A stretch of 27,682 nt of DNA from DATCSE01 sp036568605 (GTDB lineage: Bacteria; Pseudomonadota; Gammaproteobacteria; Burkholderiales; Burkholderiaceae_C), in contig DATCSE010000033.1 of assembly GCA_036568605.1 (NCBI GenBank), forward strand, positions 1 to 27,682, written 5' to 3'. The position numbers and the translations under genes were made by a program. The notes beneath the pieces are model-generated. The model searched no databases. It worked only from the letters and a program-made list of their open reading frames with translations, and was not told the origin of the DNA. Of this stretch, positions 1 to 8,068 are shown piece by piece. How positions within the stretch are numbered: position 1 is the first letter of the stretch; each line of letters begins with the position of its first letter.

Positions 1-1128
1 CTGCTTGTCGTGGATCACTACGTGCCTCAACCGGATCGAGACGCAGGGTCCAGGACCATGATGCAGTTCATCAGGACCTATCTCGACATGGGCTTGTCGG
101 TCAAGTTCTGGCCAGAGAACCTGGCCTACGACCCCGAGTACACGCCAGCTCTGCAGCAGTTGTCGGTCGAAGTCTTCTACGGCGCCGAATACAAAGGCAA
201 ATTCGCGACCTGGATTCAGGAGAACGGCCAAGACTTGGACTATGTGCTACTGAGCCGGCCGCACATTGCGCTCGGTTTCATCGATCACATCAAAAAGCAC
301 AGCCGTGCCAAGCTGCTGTTCTATGGGCATGATGTGCATCATCTGCGCCTGCAGGATCAGCGCCGCATCTCCCCCGATGCCCCGGACCTGGCGCGCGCCG
401 AGGCAGAGGCGCGCGACGCCGAACACCGCGTCTGGTCGTCAGTGGACGTCATCTACTATCCATCGACGTCGGAAGTGGCCTACGTCGCAGACTACATCGC
501 GACACAGGACGGCTCCGCGCGCGCGCGCCTGGCTCAGCCTTACTACTTCGATATGCGACCGGCGATTGCCCCCAATCTTCCGGCACAGCGCCGCGACCTC
601 GTCTTTGTTGCCGGCTTCGCACACCCACCCAACATCGATGCGGCGTGCTGGTTCTGCGCCGAGGTGATGCCATTGCTGCTCGCTGAACACCCGGATTTGA
701 AATTGTGGCTTGTGGGTTCTTCACCATCCGATGCCGTGAAGGCATTGAGCGGCCCTAACGTCGAGGTGACAGGCTTCGTGTCCGACCTGCGGCTGGCGGA
801 TCACTACGCAAGAGCCCGAGTCGCGGTCGCACCGTTGCGATTTGGCGCCGGCGTCAAGAGCAAGGTGATTGAAGCGATTGCGAACGGCGTTCCGACCGTG
901 ACGACGTCAGTCGGCTATCAAGGGATGCCGGAAGTCACGGACCTGCTTGCCCCCGCCGACAACCCGACAGACCTCGCAGTGACTATCGCCAGATTGCTGC
1001 GCGACGACGATTGGTGGCTGCATTGGCATGCCATCGGAATCGACTACGTCGGTCGCCATTTCTCGCGCGACGCGATGCGTCGCTCCCTCGACCTTTCTGA
1101 CCTTTTCGAAGTGAGTACCGTTGCATGA
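1..1128 (+). CDS. GT-B fold glycosyltransferase (GT4-like), 5' end outside window
   Basis: The frame is open from base 1, so the start lies upstream and the protein is truncated at its N-terminus. The first residues (LLVVDHYVPQPDRDAGSRTM) look like the first strand and loop of an N-terminal Rossmann domain. The second half (from about base 590, VFVAGFAHPPNIDA) is a typical GT-B donor-binding domain, with GAGVKSKVIEAIANGVPTV near bases 846-900 as the family's nucleotide-sugar and E-x7-E region. The enzyme should transfer a sugar from an activated donor to a surface glycan on the cytoplasmic side. Its stop overlaps the start of the heptose kinase gene (ATGA), so the genes are translationally coupled and the acceptor glycan may contain heptose. 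The donor and linkage cannot be read from the sequence. Confidence 0.88.
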   Translation: MLVVDHYVPQPDRDAGSRTMMQFIRTYLDMGLSVKFWPENLAYDPEYTPALQQLSVEVFYGAEYKGKFATWIQENGQDLDYVLLSRPHIALGFIDHIKKHSRAKLLFYGHDVHHLRLQDQRRISPDAPDLARAEAEARDAEHRVWSSVDVIYYPSTSEVAYVADYIATQDGSARARLAQPYYFDMRPAIAPNLPAQRRDLVFVAGFAHPPNIDAACWFCAEVMPLLLAEHPDLKLWLVGSSPSDAVKALSGPNVEVTGFVSDLRLADHYARARVAVAPLRFGAGVKSKVIEAIANGVPTVTTSVGYQGMPEVTDLLAPADNPTDLAVTIARLLRDDDWWLHWHAIGIDYVGRHFSRDAMRRSLDLSDLFEVSTVA

Positions 1129-2162
1129 GACCTCCAAGCGTCGGCGCCCGCGCGCCTCTGAGACTCGGCCTGGCCGGCGGTGGATCAGACGTCGATCCCT
1201 ACTGCTCGCGATTCGGTGGTCAGGTCTTGAATGCGACGATCAATCGCTACGCCTACGCGTTTATCGACACGCTGCCGCACGGGCAGCTCGCGTTCCATGC
1301 CGCGGACCGCGGTGTCCGCTGGACTGGCACGATCGACGATATCGAACGGGTTCCGCCGGAGTTGCTCCTGCACAAGGCCGTCTACCTGCGTGTTCTGTCC
1401 GACTTCCCTCGAATCACGAACCTGTCGATGCGACTGACGACGATCGCCGACGCACCTGCAGGCTCCGGCCTGGGTACGTCTTCCACGCTGGTCGTCGCGA
1501 TGATCCAGGCCATGCAGGAATATCTCGGCCTTCCGCTCGGCGAATACGAGATCGCCCAACTCGCGTATGAGGTTGAACGCAAAGACTGCGACCTCGCGGG
1601 CGGCCGGCAAGATCATTACGCCGCAGCATTTGGGGGCTTCAATCTGATGGATTTCATGCCGGACGGGCGAGTCATCGTCAATCCGTTGCGCCTGCACGCT
1701 TCGACGATATGCGAGCTTGAATCGTCGCTGGTCCTGTACTTCACCGGGGTGTCGCGCGAGTCAGCGCACATCATCGAGGAACAGCGTCAGCACGTGGAGC
1801 GCGGCGACGCTGCTGCGGTGGAAGCGGCACATGCAGTCAAGGCCCAGGTGAACCCAATGAAGGAAGCATTGCTACGCGGCGACTTGCGTGGCTTGTCGGC
1901 ATCGTTGCATGCGTCATGGGAGGCCAAGCGTGCGATGGCGACGCAAATCTCGAACGACGGGATCGACCGTATCTACAACGAGGCGCGGCGCGCTGGCGCT
2001 CTGGCGGGCAAGATTTCTGGCGCAGGCGGCGGAGGGTTCATGATGCTGATGGTCGACCCGATGCGGCGTGTTGACGTACTGGAAACACTGAAGCACCTTG
2101 GCGGACAAATCTATCCCTGTTCGTTCCAGAATGCCGGCGCCACCGCCTGGCGTCCGCAATAA
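1125..2162 (+). CDS. hddA: GHMP-family sugar kinase, probable D-glycero-alpha-D-manno-heptose 7-phosphate kinase
   Basis: This 345-residue protein begins with the GHMP substrate strand (APLRLGLAGGGSDVDPY, residues 10-26). It carries the phosphate-binding loop PAGSGLGTSS (111-120) and ends with the third GHMP motif KISGAGGGGFMML near residue 295. This spacing matches HddA, which phosphorylates D-glycero-alpha-D-manno-heptose 7-phosphate at C1. The immediate partner is an HddC-like guanylyltransferase, which supports a GDP-heptose pathway rather than galactokinase or mevalonate kinase activity. The phosphatase GmhB and isomerase GmhA are not in the window. The ATG overlaps the upstream stop by 4 bases. 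Related kinases also serve modified-heptose pathways, so the exact sugar is inferred. Confidence 0.85.
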   Translation: MRPPSVGARAPLRLGLAGGGSDVDPYCSRFGGQVLNATINRYAYAFIDTLPHGQLAFHAADRGVRWTGTIDDIERVPPELLLHKAVYLRVLSDFPRITNLSMRLTTIADAPAGSGLGTSSTLVVAMIQAMQEYLGLPLGEYEIAQLAYEVERKDCDLAGGRQDHYAAAFGGFNLMDFMPDGRVIVNPLRLHASTICELESSLVLYFTGVSRESAHIIEEQRQHVERGDAAAVEAAHAVKAQVNPMKEALLRGDLRGLSASLHASWEAKRAMATQISNDGIDRIYNEARRAGALAGKISGAGGGGFMMLMVDPMRRVDVLETLKHLGGQIYPCSFQNAGATAWRPQ

Positions 2163-2179
2163 TTCGCGACAACCGGGCT

Positions 2180-2902
2180 ATGCAGGCAATCATCCTGGCC
2201 GGTGGACTTGGCACACGGCTGCGCTCGGTCGTCGCCGATCGCCCGAAGGTGTTGGCACCGGTCGCGGGGCGTCCCTTCCTGGCTTGGATGCTCGACGACT
2301 TGGTGCGTGCCGGTTTCGAAAGCGTGTGCCTGGCCACCGGATACCTAGCCGAGCAGATTGAAGAAGCACTCGGTCACGAGCACGTCGTGGTCGACGCAGC
2401 GCGTTCCGCAAGACTGATTTACTCGCATGAAGATGTGCCGCTCGGCACCGGAGGCGCAGTATGGCAGGCGCTACGGCATTTCAGCGACAAACCGACATTC
2501 GTCTTGAACGGCGACACCTACGTGCGCCCCGACTGGCGACAGATGCTGTCCTACCACGAGGCCCAACGCTCGCGCCTGACGATTGGCGTCCGCCAGGTCG
2601 AGGATACATCGCGCTACGGCGCCGTCGAAATCATCGATGGCCGGATCACCGCGTTCGGCGAAAAGGCATGCATCGGACGTGGTTTGATCAATGCGGGTGT
2701 CTATTTGGTGCAGTCCGATACATTCGCACCGCTGAGCACGACGACCAACTCGTTCTCGCTCGAGCGAGACCTGATCGGGACACACATTGCCAAGTTGCAG
2801 CCACGAGCCTGGTTGATCGACAGCCCCTTCCTCGACATCGGCGTTCCCGAAGACTTCCAGCGTGCCGAGGCATTCCTGCGTGACGCAATCGCCTCGAGAT
2901 GA
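2180..2902 (+). CDS. hddC: Sugar-1-phosphate guanylyltransferase, probable D-glycero-alpha-D-manno-heptose 1-phosphate guanylyltransferase
   Basis: This 240-residue protein has the nucleotidyltransferase signature at its very N-terminus (AIILAGGLGTRLRSV, then RPKVLAPVAGRPFL). The metal-binding LNGDTYV lies near residue 110, and EKACIGRGLINAGVYL lies in the middle. Length and motifs fit HddC/RmlA-like NTP transferases without a C-terminal hexapeptide domain. It would join GMP to heptose 1-phosphate to give GDP-heptose. It starts 17 bases after the hddA stop, so the two are probably co-transcribed. No strong ribosome-binding site is visible. It ends 12 bases before the convergent rng stop, with no clear terminator between them. 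GDP specificity comes from family and neighbour context and is not proven by residues. Confidence 0.82.
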   Translation: MQAIILAGGLGTRLRSVVADRPKVLAPVAGRPFLAWMLDDLVRAGFESVCLATGYLAEQIEEALGHEHVVVDAARSARLIYSHEDVPLGTGGAVWQALRHFSDKPTFVLNGDTYVRPDWRQMLSYHEAQRSRLTIGVRQVEDTSRYGAVEIIDGRITAFGEKACIGRGLINAGVYLVQSDTFAPLSTTTNSFSLERDLIGTHIAKLQPRAWLIDSPFLDIGVPEDFQRAEAFLRDAIASR

Positions 2903-2914
2903 GGTGTCTCAAGG

Positions 2915-4438
2915 TTACATCAACACAATGTCATACTGCTCCGGCGACGCCATCGCCTCCGCCTGCAGCGAGATCGGCTTGCCGATAAAGTCCGACAGCC
3001 CCGCCAGATGCTGGCTCTCCTCGTCGAGCAGCATCTCGACGACCGCCGCGTTCGCGATCACGCGGAACTCCTTGGGATTGAACTGGCGCGCCTCGCGCAG
3101 GATCTCGCGAAGGATGTCGTAGCAGACGCTACGCGGCGTCTTGACCTGCCCTTTGCCTTCGCAGGTGGGGCAGACCTCGCACAGCATGTGAGCGAGCGAC
3201 TCGCGGGTGCGCTTGCGCGTCATCTCGACCAGGCCCAGCTGCGTGAACCCGCTGACCGTGACCTTGGTGCGGTCGCGCGCGAGTTGCTTGCGCAGCTCGG
3301 CGAGCACCGCGGCCTGGTGCTCGTCGCGGGTCATGTCGATGAAGTCGATGATGATGATGCCGCCGAGGTTGCGCAGCCGCAGCTGGCGTGCGATCGCGGC
3401 GCCAGCTTCCAGATTCGTCTTGAAGATCGTGTCGTCGAAGTTGCGTGCGCCGACGAAGCCGCCGGTGTTGACGTCTATCGTCGTCAGCGCCTCGGTCTGG
3501 TCGATGATCAGGTAGCCGCCCGACTTCAGCTCGACCCGGCGCGACAGCGCGCGCGACACTTCCTCGTCGATGTTGTAGAGGTCGAAGATCGGCCGCTCGC
3601 CGTGGTAGTGCTCGAGCTTGCCGACCGCGCCGGGCGTGAACTCGGTGCCGAACTTGCTGAGCAGCTCGAACTGCATGCGGGAGTCGATCTTGATCGTCTG
3701 CGTGCCTTCGTGCGCGAGGTCGCGCAGCACGCGCTCGACCAGGCTCAGGTCCTGGTGCAGCAGCGTGCCGGGCGCGGCCTTGAAGCTCCGCTCGCGCACC
3801 GCGCCCCAGGTTTTGCGCAGGTAGCGGATGTCGTCGGAAAGCTCGTCGTCGGTCGCGTCCTCGGCGTTGGTCCGCAGGATGAACCCGCCGGGATTGCCGC
3901 CGTTGGATCCGTTGCTGCCTTCGGGCTGGCGCGCAAGCACGCTCATGCGCGCGCGCAGCTGCTCGCGCAGCTCGGGCGAGCCTATCTTCTGCGAGATGCC
4001 GATGTGGTTGTCCTGCGGCAGATACACCAGCATGCGGCCGGCGATCGAGATTTGCGTCGAGAGCCGCGCCCCTTTCGTGCCGATCGGGTCCTTGATCACC
4101 TGCACGGTCAGCGTCTGGCCTTCGAAGACCAGGCGCTCGATGGGCTGCAGCCCGGCCGCGGCCGTGTGCTCGCTGCGCGGCGCGTTGCCGGCGGCGCCAC
4201 GCGGCGTCACGCCGTTGACCTGCACATCGGCCACATGCAGGAACGCGGCGCGCTCCAGCCCGATGTCGATGAACGCCGATTGCATGCCCGGCAGCACCCG
4301 CACGACCTTGCCGGCGTAGATGTTGCCGACCAGACCGCGCTCCAGCGCGCGCTCGATGTGCAGCTCCTGGACCGCCCCGTTCTCGACGATCGCGACGCGG
4401 GTTTCCTGCGGTGCCCAGTTGATCAGGATGTCTTGCAT
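2915..4438 (-). CDS. rng: Ribonuclease G
   Basis: This 507-residue endoribonuclease is close to the usual RNase G length (about 490). An N-terminal S1 domain (VGNIYAGKVVRVLPGMQSA, from residue 37) precedes the RNase H/DNase I-like catalytic core. The metal-ligand aspartates are visible in TIDVNTG (D322) and IIDFIDM (D365), and the zinc-link CPTC is at 423-426. It lacks the long degradosome-scaffold tail of RNase E. RNase G matures the 5' end of 16S rRNA and helps mRNA decay. The chosen ATG gives MQDILINWAP, the normal family start, preceded by GAGAAAG; an in-frame start 33 bases upstream adds unrelated sequence. In related genomes rng usually follows maf directly, but here another gene lies between them. 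Confidence 0.95.
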   Translation of the reverse strand: MQDILINWAPQETRVAIVENGAVQELHIERALERGLVGNIYAGKVVRVLPGMQSAFIDIGLERAAFLHVADVQVNGVTPRGAAGNAPRSEHTAAAGLQPIERLVFEGQTLTVQVIKDPIGTKGARLSTQISIAGRMLVYLPQDNHIGISQKIGSPELREQLRARMSVLARQPEGSNGSNGGNPGGFILRTNAEDATDDELSDDIRYLRKTWGAVRERSFKAAPGTLLHQDLSLVERVLRDLAHEGTQTIKIDSRMQFELLSKFGTEFTPGAVGKLEHYHGERPIFDLYNIDEEVSRALSRRVELKSGGYLIIDQTEALTTIDVNTGGFVGARNFDDTIFKTNLEAGAAIARQLRLRNLGGIIIIDFIDMTRDEHQAAVLAELRKQLARDRTKVTVSGFTQLGLVEMTRKRTRESLAHMLCEVCPTCEGKGQVKTPRSVCYDILREILREARQFNPKEFRVIANAAVVEMLLDEESQHLAGLSDFIGKPISLQAEAMASPEQYDIVLM

Positions 4439-4485
4439 TGGGCTTTCTCGTTTGGCGAACTGCCGTTGCACGGCGGCAGCAACCC

Positions 4486-4491
4486 ATCATA
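4486..4491 (-). promoter_or_regulatory. Possible -10 element for rng
   Basis: On the minus strand the hexamer TATGAT lies 47 bases upstream of the rng ATG, in the 185-bp divergent gap shared with the lipoprotein gene. No convincing -35 hexamer sits 16-18 bases further upstream, so this is weak. A separate promoter is expected because rng is no longer contiguous with maf. Confidence 0.28.
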
Positions 4492-4623
4492 GCGGGGCCC
4501 GGTCCACGCGCGCACTTGTTCACGCCGACGCCTCAGGCTGCCGCGCGCCTCCACCTGCGGCTCCCTGACCTCTGCGAGCGCCTGCGAGAATCCGCGCATC
4601 AAGAAGACGTGAGGAGAGAGGAC

Positions 4624-6276
4624 ATGCAGCGCCCGTTGGCCGCCTTGTGCGCGATCGTGACCATCGCAACCATGACCGCCTGCGGTGGCGGTGGAGGCAG
4701 CAGCGATGCAGGACCTGTCCTCACATTCGCACCGTCAACGCTGACCGCCAGCACCCTTGCCGGCACGTCGGCCACGCTGAGCGTCCGGGCCACCGCGACG
4801 GATCCCTCGGCTTTCACCGGAACCGTCTACGTCTATGTGGTGGACAGCCAGCAGGTGCTGTCCGGCACGGTCAGCCTGACGCCCGTCAACACCAGCACCT
4901 ATTCGGCGACCTTGACGACCTCGACGGCGCTGGCAGCCGGCCGTCACCAGGGCGCGTTCCAGATTCAGGTGTGCCACGACGCGCAGTGCGCCCAGCCGTT
5001 CCCCGGCTCGCCCGTGGCGCTTCCCTACGACATCACCGTGCAGCCGCTGCACGGAGCCGGCACCGACTCGCATCGACTGCTCGTGTCCCAATGGGGCGTC
5101 GGCCTCGCGGCGAGTCCGACAGGCACCACGCTGACGCGCGCGATCACGGTCAGCGACAACTATGGGGGCGCACTGCCCTGGACGGCCGCCTCCGACAGCG
5201 CGTGGCTCACGGCGACGACGAGCGGCACCACCGGCAACGGATCGGTTGTCACGCTGAACGCGGACCCGGCCTCTCTGCCGCTCGAGCAGGTGAGCTATGC
5301 GCGCGTCACCTTGAGCTCGACGACTGCGGGCGTCGCGCCGGCGGTGGTCCGGGTCGCATTGTGGAAGTCCGCGACCGGCCTGAGCACGCAGCAAACCGTG
5401 GCGGTCAACGCTCGTCACATCGTGACGGACCGGATTCGGCCGTTCGTCTACGCGAACAACGGCGGCTCGGCCATCGACATCTATCAGGCCTACACGGGGC
5501 AGAAGGTCGGCTCGATCGCCGCTGTCGGCACGGCGCTCGGCGAGATGACGCCGTCGGCCGACGGCAGCCGTCTCTACGCACTCGACACTGCCGCCAAGTC
5601 GGTGGCGCTCATCGACCTGGACGCCCCCTCCAAAGTGGCGAGCTGGACGCTGGACAAGGCGATCTTCGACACGACGCCCGTGCAAGCCATTCGTCCGAAC
5701 GGGGTCGATGTGCTGCTGGTGGGCGACGGAACGGCGTACGCCAACGGAAAGAGCCTCGGCACGACGGGCATCTCCAACAAGATCGCCGCCACCTCCGACG
5801 GCCGCCGCGTGTACACGCAGGACGTCGGGTTCAGCCCTGCCTCCGTGGGCGCCTACGACGTCGACTACACGGACTTCGGCGGCGGCAGCCTGGTCGCGAA
5901 GAAGCTGGCCGGCGCGTCGTTCGTCGGCCAGTCGTCGAACGGACGCGACATCGCCGTCAGCCTGGACGGCCAGCATCTCTACACGGCCTCCGGCGCGCCC
6001 TACAAATGTTCCGCCGTCGACCCGGCCACGCTCTCGTTCATCGGCTATCTCGCCGGCGGAGCTCCGTATCCGAACAACATCGAGGTGACCAGCGACGGAC
6101 GCGCGGTCTGCGGCAACGGCAGCTCATTCTGGGTGCACTCGGCGGATGGCGCGCTGCTGAAGACGGTCGCCGTGTCCGGCGGCTTCGCGGACGGGCAGCT
6201 GGTGGTCACCCCCGACGGCTTCGTCGTCGTGACCGCCGGCAGCAGCACGATGACCCTCGTGCCCATCGGCCCGTGA
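4624..6276 (+). CDS. Putative lipoprotein with BACON-like domain and C-terminal beta-propeller-type repeats
   Basis: The ATG follows a strong purine-rich ribosome-binding site (GAGGAGAGAGGAC). The 550-residue product has a lipoprotein signal peptide with lipobox MTAC (Cys20) and then a Gly/Ser linker, so it should be anchored in the outer membrane or periplasm. Residues 30-140 look like an Ig-like beta domain. Residues 178-250 (PWTAASDSAWLTATTSG and onward) resemble a BACON-type all-beta domain. From about 270 there are repeated blades with an SDG-R-Y pattern (SADGSRLYAL 311-320, TSDGRRVYTQ 390-399, LDGQHLYTA 447-455, VTSDGRAV 488-495, VTPDGFVVV 528-536), as in YVTN/WD40-like propellers. No enzymatic motif is seen. 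It sits in the opposite orientation between maf and rng, and its stop directly abuts the maf stop. The function is unknown; binding is plausible. Confidence 0.8.
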   Translation: MQRPLAALCAIVTIATMTACGGGGGSSDAGPVLTFAPSTLTASTLAGTSATLSVRATATDPSAFTGTVYVYVVDSQQVLSGTVSLTPVNTSTYSATLTTSTALAAGRHQGAFQIQVCHDAQCAQPFPGSPVALPYDITVQPLHGAGTDSHRLLVSQWGVGLAASPTGTTLTRAITVSDNYGGALPWTAASDSAWLTATTSGTTGNGSVVTLNADPASLPLEQVSYARVTLSSTTAGVAPAVVRVALWKSATGLSTQQTVAVNARHIVTDRIRPFVYANNGGSAIDIYQAYTGQKVGSIAAVGTALGEMTPSADGSRLYALDTAAKSVALIDLDAPSKVASWTLDKAIFDTTPVQAIRPNGVDVLLVGDGTAYANGKSLGTTGISNKIAATSDGRRVYTQDVGFSPASVGAYDVDYTDFGGGSLVAKKLAGASFVGQSSNGRDIAVSLDGQHLYTASGAPYKCSAVDPATLSFIGYLAGGAPYPNNIEVTSDGRAVCGNGSSFWVHSADGALLKTVAVSGGFADGQLVVTPDGFVVVTAGSSTMTLVPIGP

Positions 6277-6921
6277 CTATCGGTCCGTGATCACGCCGGC
6301 TCGTTCGATCAGTCGTGCCGTCTCGAACAACGGCAGCCCCATGATGCCCGAGTAGCTGCCTTCGATGTGCGCGATCCAGGCCGCGAAGGCGCTCTGGATC
6401 GCGTAGGCGCCGGCCTTGCCGAACGGCTCGCCGCTGGCCACATAGCGCTCGATCGCGGCACGCGGCATGGGCGCAACCGTGACATGCGACGTGTTGATCG
6501 CCATCAGCGTACGCCGCGCGTCACCGACCGCCACCGCGGTGATCACGCGATGCGTCCGCCCCGACAGCATGCTCAACGTTGCCATGGCGTCGTCCGCATC
6601 GACCGGCTTGCCGAGAATGCGCCGGTCGAGCGCGACCGTCGTGTCCGAGCAGAGCACCGGCGCGGGCGGCAATCCGCTCGCCTTCAAGCGCGCCCGCGCA
6701 GCACGCAGCTTCGCGCGGGTCACCCGCTCGACGTAGTCGGCCGGCAGCTCGCCCGCCTGTTCGGCCTCCAGCGCCTCGGCGTCCTCGTCGGCCCGCGGCA
6801 GCAGCAATTCATGGCGCACGCCGATCTGCTCGAGCAGCTGGCGGCGCCTCGGGCTCTGCGATGCGAGGTAGATGAACGTTGGGCGCTCGGATCGTGGCAC
6901 TTGCGGTCGCGGCTTACTCAC
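6277..6921 (-). CDS. maf: Maf-family nucleoside triphosphate pyrophosphatase (YhdE type)
   Basis: This 214-residue protein has the Maf N-terminal signature LASQSPRRRQLLEQIG. It continues with the conserved blocks VERVTRAKLRAARA, VLCSDTTVALD, LGKPVDADDAMATLSMLSGR and GEPFGKAGAYAIQ. Maf proteins hydrolyse non-canonical or excess nucleotides such as dTTP, UTP or modified pyrimidine nucleotides to monophosphates. Position beside rlmH and near rng favours the YhdE/Maf-1 branch over YceF. The ATG overlaps the rlmH stop by 8 bases, so it is probably the last gene of the yebC-to-maf operon. Its stop (TAG) touches the stop of the convergent lipoprotein gene with no spacer, so no terminator fits between them. 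Confidence 0.93.
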   Translation of the reverse strand: MSKPRPQVPRSERPTFIYLASQSPRRRQLLEQIGVRHELLLPRADEDAEALEAEQAGELPADYVERVTRAKLRAARARLKASGLPPAPVLCSDTTVALDRRILGKPVDADDAMATLSMLSGRTHRVITAVAVGDARRTLMAINTSHVTVAPMPRAAIERYVASGEPFGKAGAYAIQSAFAAWIAHIEGSYSGIMGLPLFETARLIERAGVITDR

Positions 6922-7384
6922 GGTGATACGGATGGTTGATCGTCACGGTCCAGGCGCGATACAGCGCTTCGGCCAGCAGCACGCGCACGAACGCATGCGG
7001 CAGCGTCAGGTCCGAGAGGCGCAGCGTCTCGTCGGCGCCGGCCTTCAGCGCGGCATCCAGCCCGTCGGGGCCGCCGACCAGCAGCGCGACGTCGCGGCCG
7101 TCCTGCTGCCAGGCCGCGAGGCGCTGTGCGAGTTGCGCGGTCGTGATCCGCGTGCCGCGCTCGTCGAGCACGACGCGCCGCGCGCCGCGCGGTATCGCCG
7201 CATCGATGCGCGCGCCTTCGGCCGCCATCAGTTGCTCGGCGCTCTTGCCGGCGCTGCGCGGCTCGGCCTTCACGGCCTTCAGCTCGAGCCGCATCTCGGG
7301 CGGAAAGCGCTTGGCGAAGTCGGCATACGCCGCGTCGGCCCACGCCGGTTGTCGCTGGCCCACCGCGACGAGCCAGAGTTTCAT
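6914..7384 (-). CDS. rlmH: 23S rRNA (pseudouridine1915-N3)-methyltransferase
   Basis: This 156-residue SPOUT-class methyltransferase matches RlmH in length and in its conserved ends (MKLWLVAVGQ at the start, YHRE at the stop). The S-adenosylmethionine-binding knot loop LLVGGPDGL covers residues 101-109, followed by LSDLTLPHAFVRVLLAEALYRA. It methylates pseudouridine 1915 in helix 69 of 23S rRNA in assembled 70S ribosomes. It lies 15 bases after rsfS, another ribosome factor, and overlaps maf by 8 bases, which indicates one transcript. Confidence 0.96.
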   Translation of the reverse strand: MKLWLVAVGQRQPAWADAAYADFAKRFPPEMRLELKAVKAEPRSAGKSAEQLMAAEGARIDAAIPRGARRVVLDERGTRITTAQLAQRLAAWQQDGRDVALLVGGPDGLDAALKAGADETLRLSDLTLPHAFVRVLLAEALYRAWTVTINHPYHRE

Positions 7385-7399
7385 TCGGCGCGACGCCGC

Positions 7400-8068
7400 T
7401 CAACCGCGCGTGGCGGTCTTGCGGGCGGCCGTGGGTTTCTTCGCGGCAGCGGCCTTCCTGGCAGGCGCTTTCTTCGCGGCGGTGGTCGCCTTCGCCGATG
7501 CGGATTTCGCGGAGGCCGCCTTCTTCGCCGGAGCCTTCTTCACGCCGGCCTTCGCGGCCGTACTCTTGACGCCGACGACGCGCGTCACGCCGGACTTGGC
7601 AGCGGCTTTCTTCGCCGGAGCCTTCTTCGCGGCCGTCTTCTTCGCGGCCATCTTTTTCGCGGCAGCGCCCGATGTCTCACCCCGAGCGACGACAGGACCG
7701 ACGGAGCGGGCACTCGCCCCTGCGCCGTCGATCTTCATCTTGACCGGCTTGTCACCCCAGATCTCCTCGAGGTGGTAGTAGTCGCGGATGGCCGGCTGCA
7801 TCACATGCGCGACTGCCGCGCCGCAGTCGACGATGATCCATTCGCCGTTGTCCTCGCCCTCGAGGCGCGGTACCGGGAAGCCCGCGGATTTGACGGATTC
7901 GCGCACGCTGCTGGCCAGCGATTTGGTCTGCCGGTTGCTCGTGCCCGACGCGATGATCACGCGCTCGAACAGGCTCGACAGATGCTCGGTGTTGAAGACG
8001 ACGATGTTCTGGCCCTTCACGTCTTCCAGTCCATCGACGATGGCGCGCTGCAGTTTCCGAATGTCCAT
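7400..8068 (-). CDS. rsfS: Ribosome silencing factor RsfS with long Lys/Ala-rich C-terminal tail
   Basis: Residues 1-112 are a standard RsfS/DUF143 domain (VVFNTEHLSSLFERVIIASG, GEWIIVDCGAAVAHVM, YYHLEEIWGD). This domain binds ribosomal protein L14 (uL14) on the 50S subunit and blocks 30S joining in starved cells. The protein then continues to 222 residues. Residues 134-222 are almost only Lys, Ala, Pro, Ser, Thr and Arg, with repeated AAKK, PAKKA and AAAKK motifs like the tail of histone H1. Usual RsfS proteins are about 105-130 residues, so the tail nearly doubles the length. The ATG is immediately adjacent to the nadD stop (TGA at 8069-8071), so coupling is tight. The tail may bind rRNA or DNA; that is inference. 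Confidence 0.93.
   Translation of the reverse strand: MDIRKLQRAIVDGLEDVKGQNIVVFNTEHLSSLFERVIIASGTSNRQTKSLASSVRESVKSAGFPVPRLEGEDNGEWIIVDCGAAVAHVMQPAIRDYYHLEEIWGDKPVKMKIDGAGASARSVGPVVARGETSGAAAKKMAAKKTAAKKAPAKKAAAKSGVTRVVGVKSTAAKAGVKKAPAKKAASAKSASAKATTAAKKAPARKAAAAKKPTAARKTATRG

Noticed and set aside
10..1128. Start of the glycosyltransferase at the GTG at base 10
   Set aside because: The frame is open to base 1, and the preceding residues LLV fit the first beta strand of the fold, so the true start is upstream of the window.
3008..4492. 494-residue open frame antisense to rng, and similar long antisense frames over 4735-5976, 9645-10952, 11696-13363 and 15696-17228
   Set aside because: They mirror strongly conserved genes, have biased Arg/Ala/Asp/His composition typical of GC-rich antisense frames, and show no recognisable domains or ribosome-binding sites.
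7436..7778. Plus-strand Phe/Ala-rich frame (membrane-like) opposite the RsfS tail
   Set aside because: AAG/GCC repeats of the Lys/Ala tail read as Phe/Ala on the other strand; there is no start context or family match.
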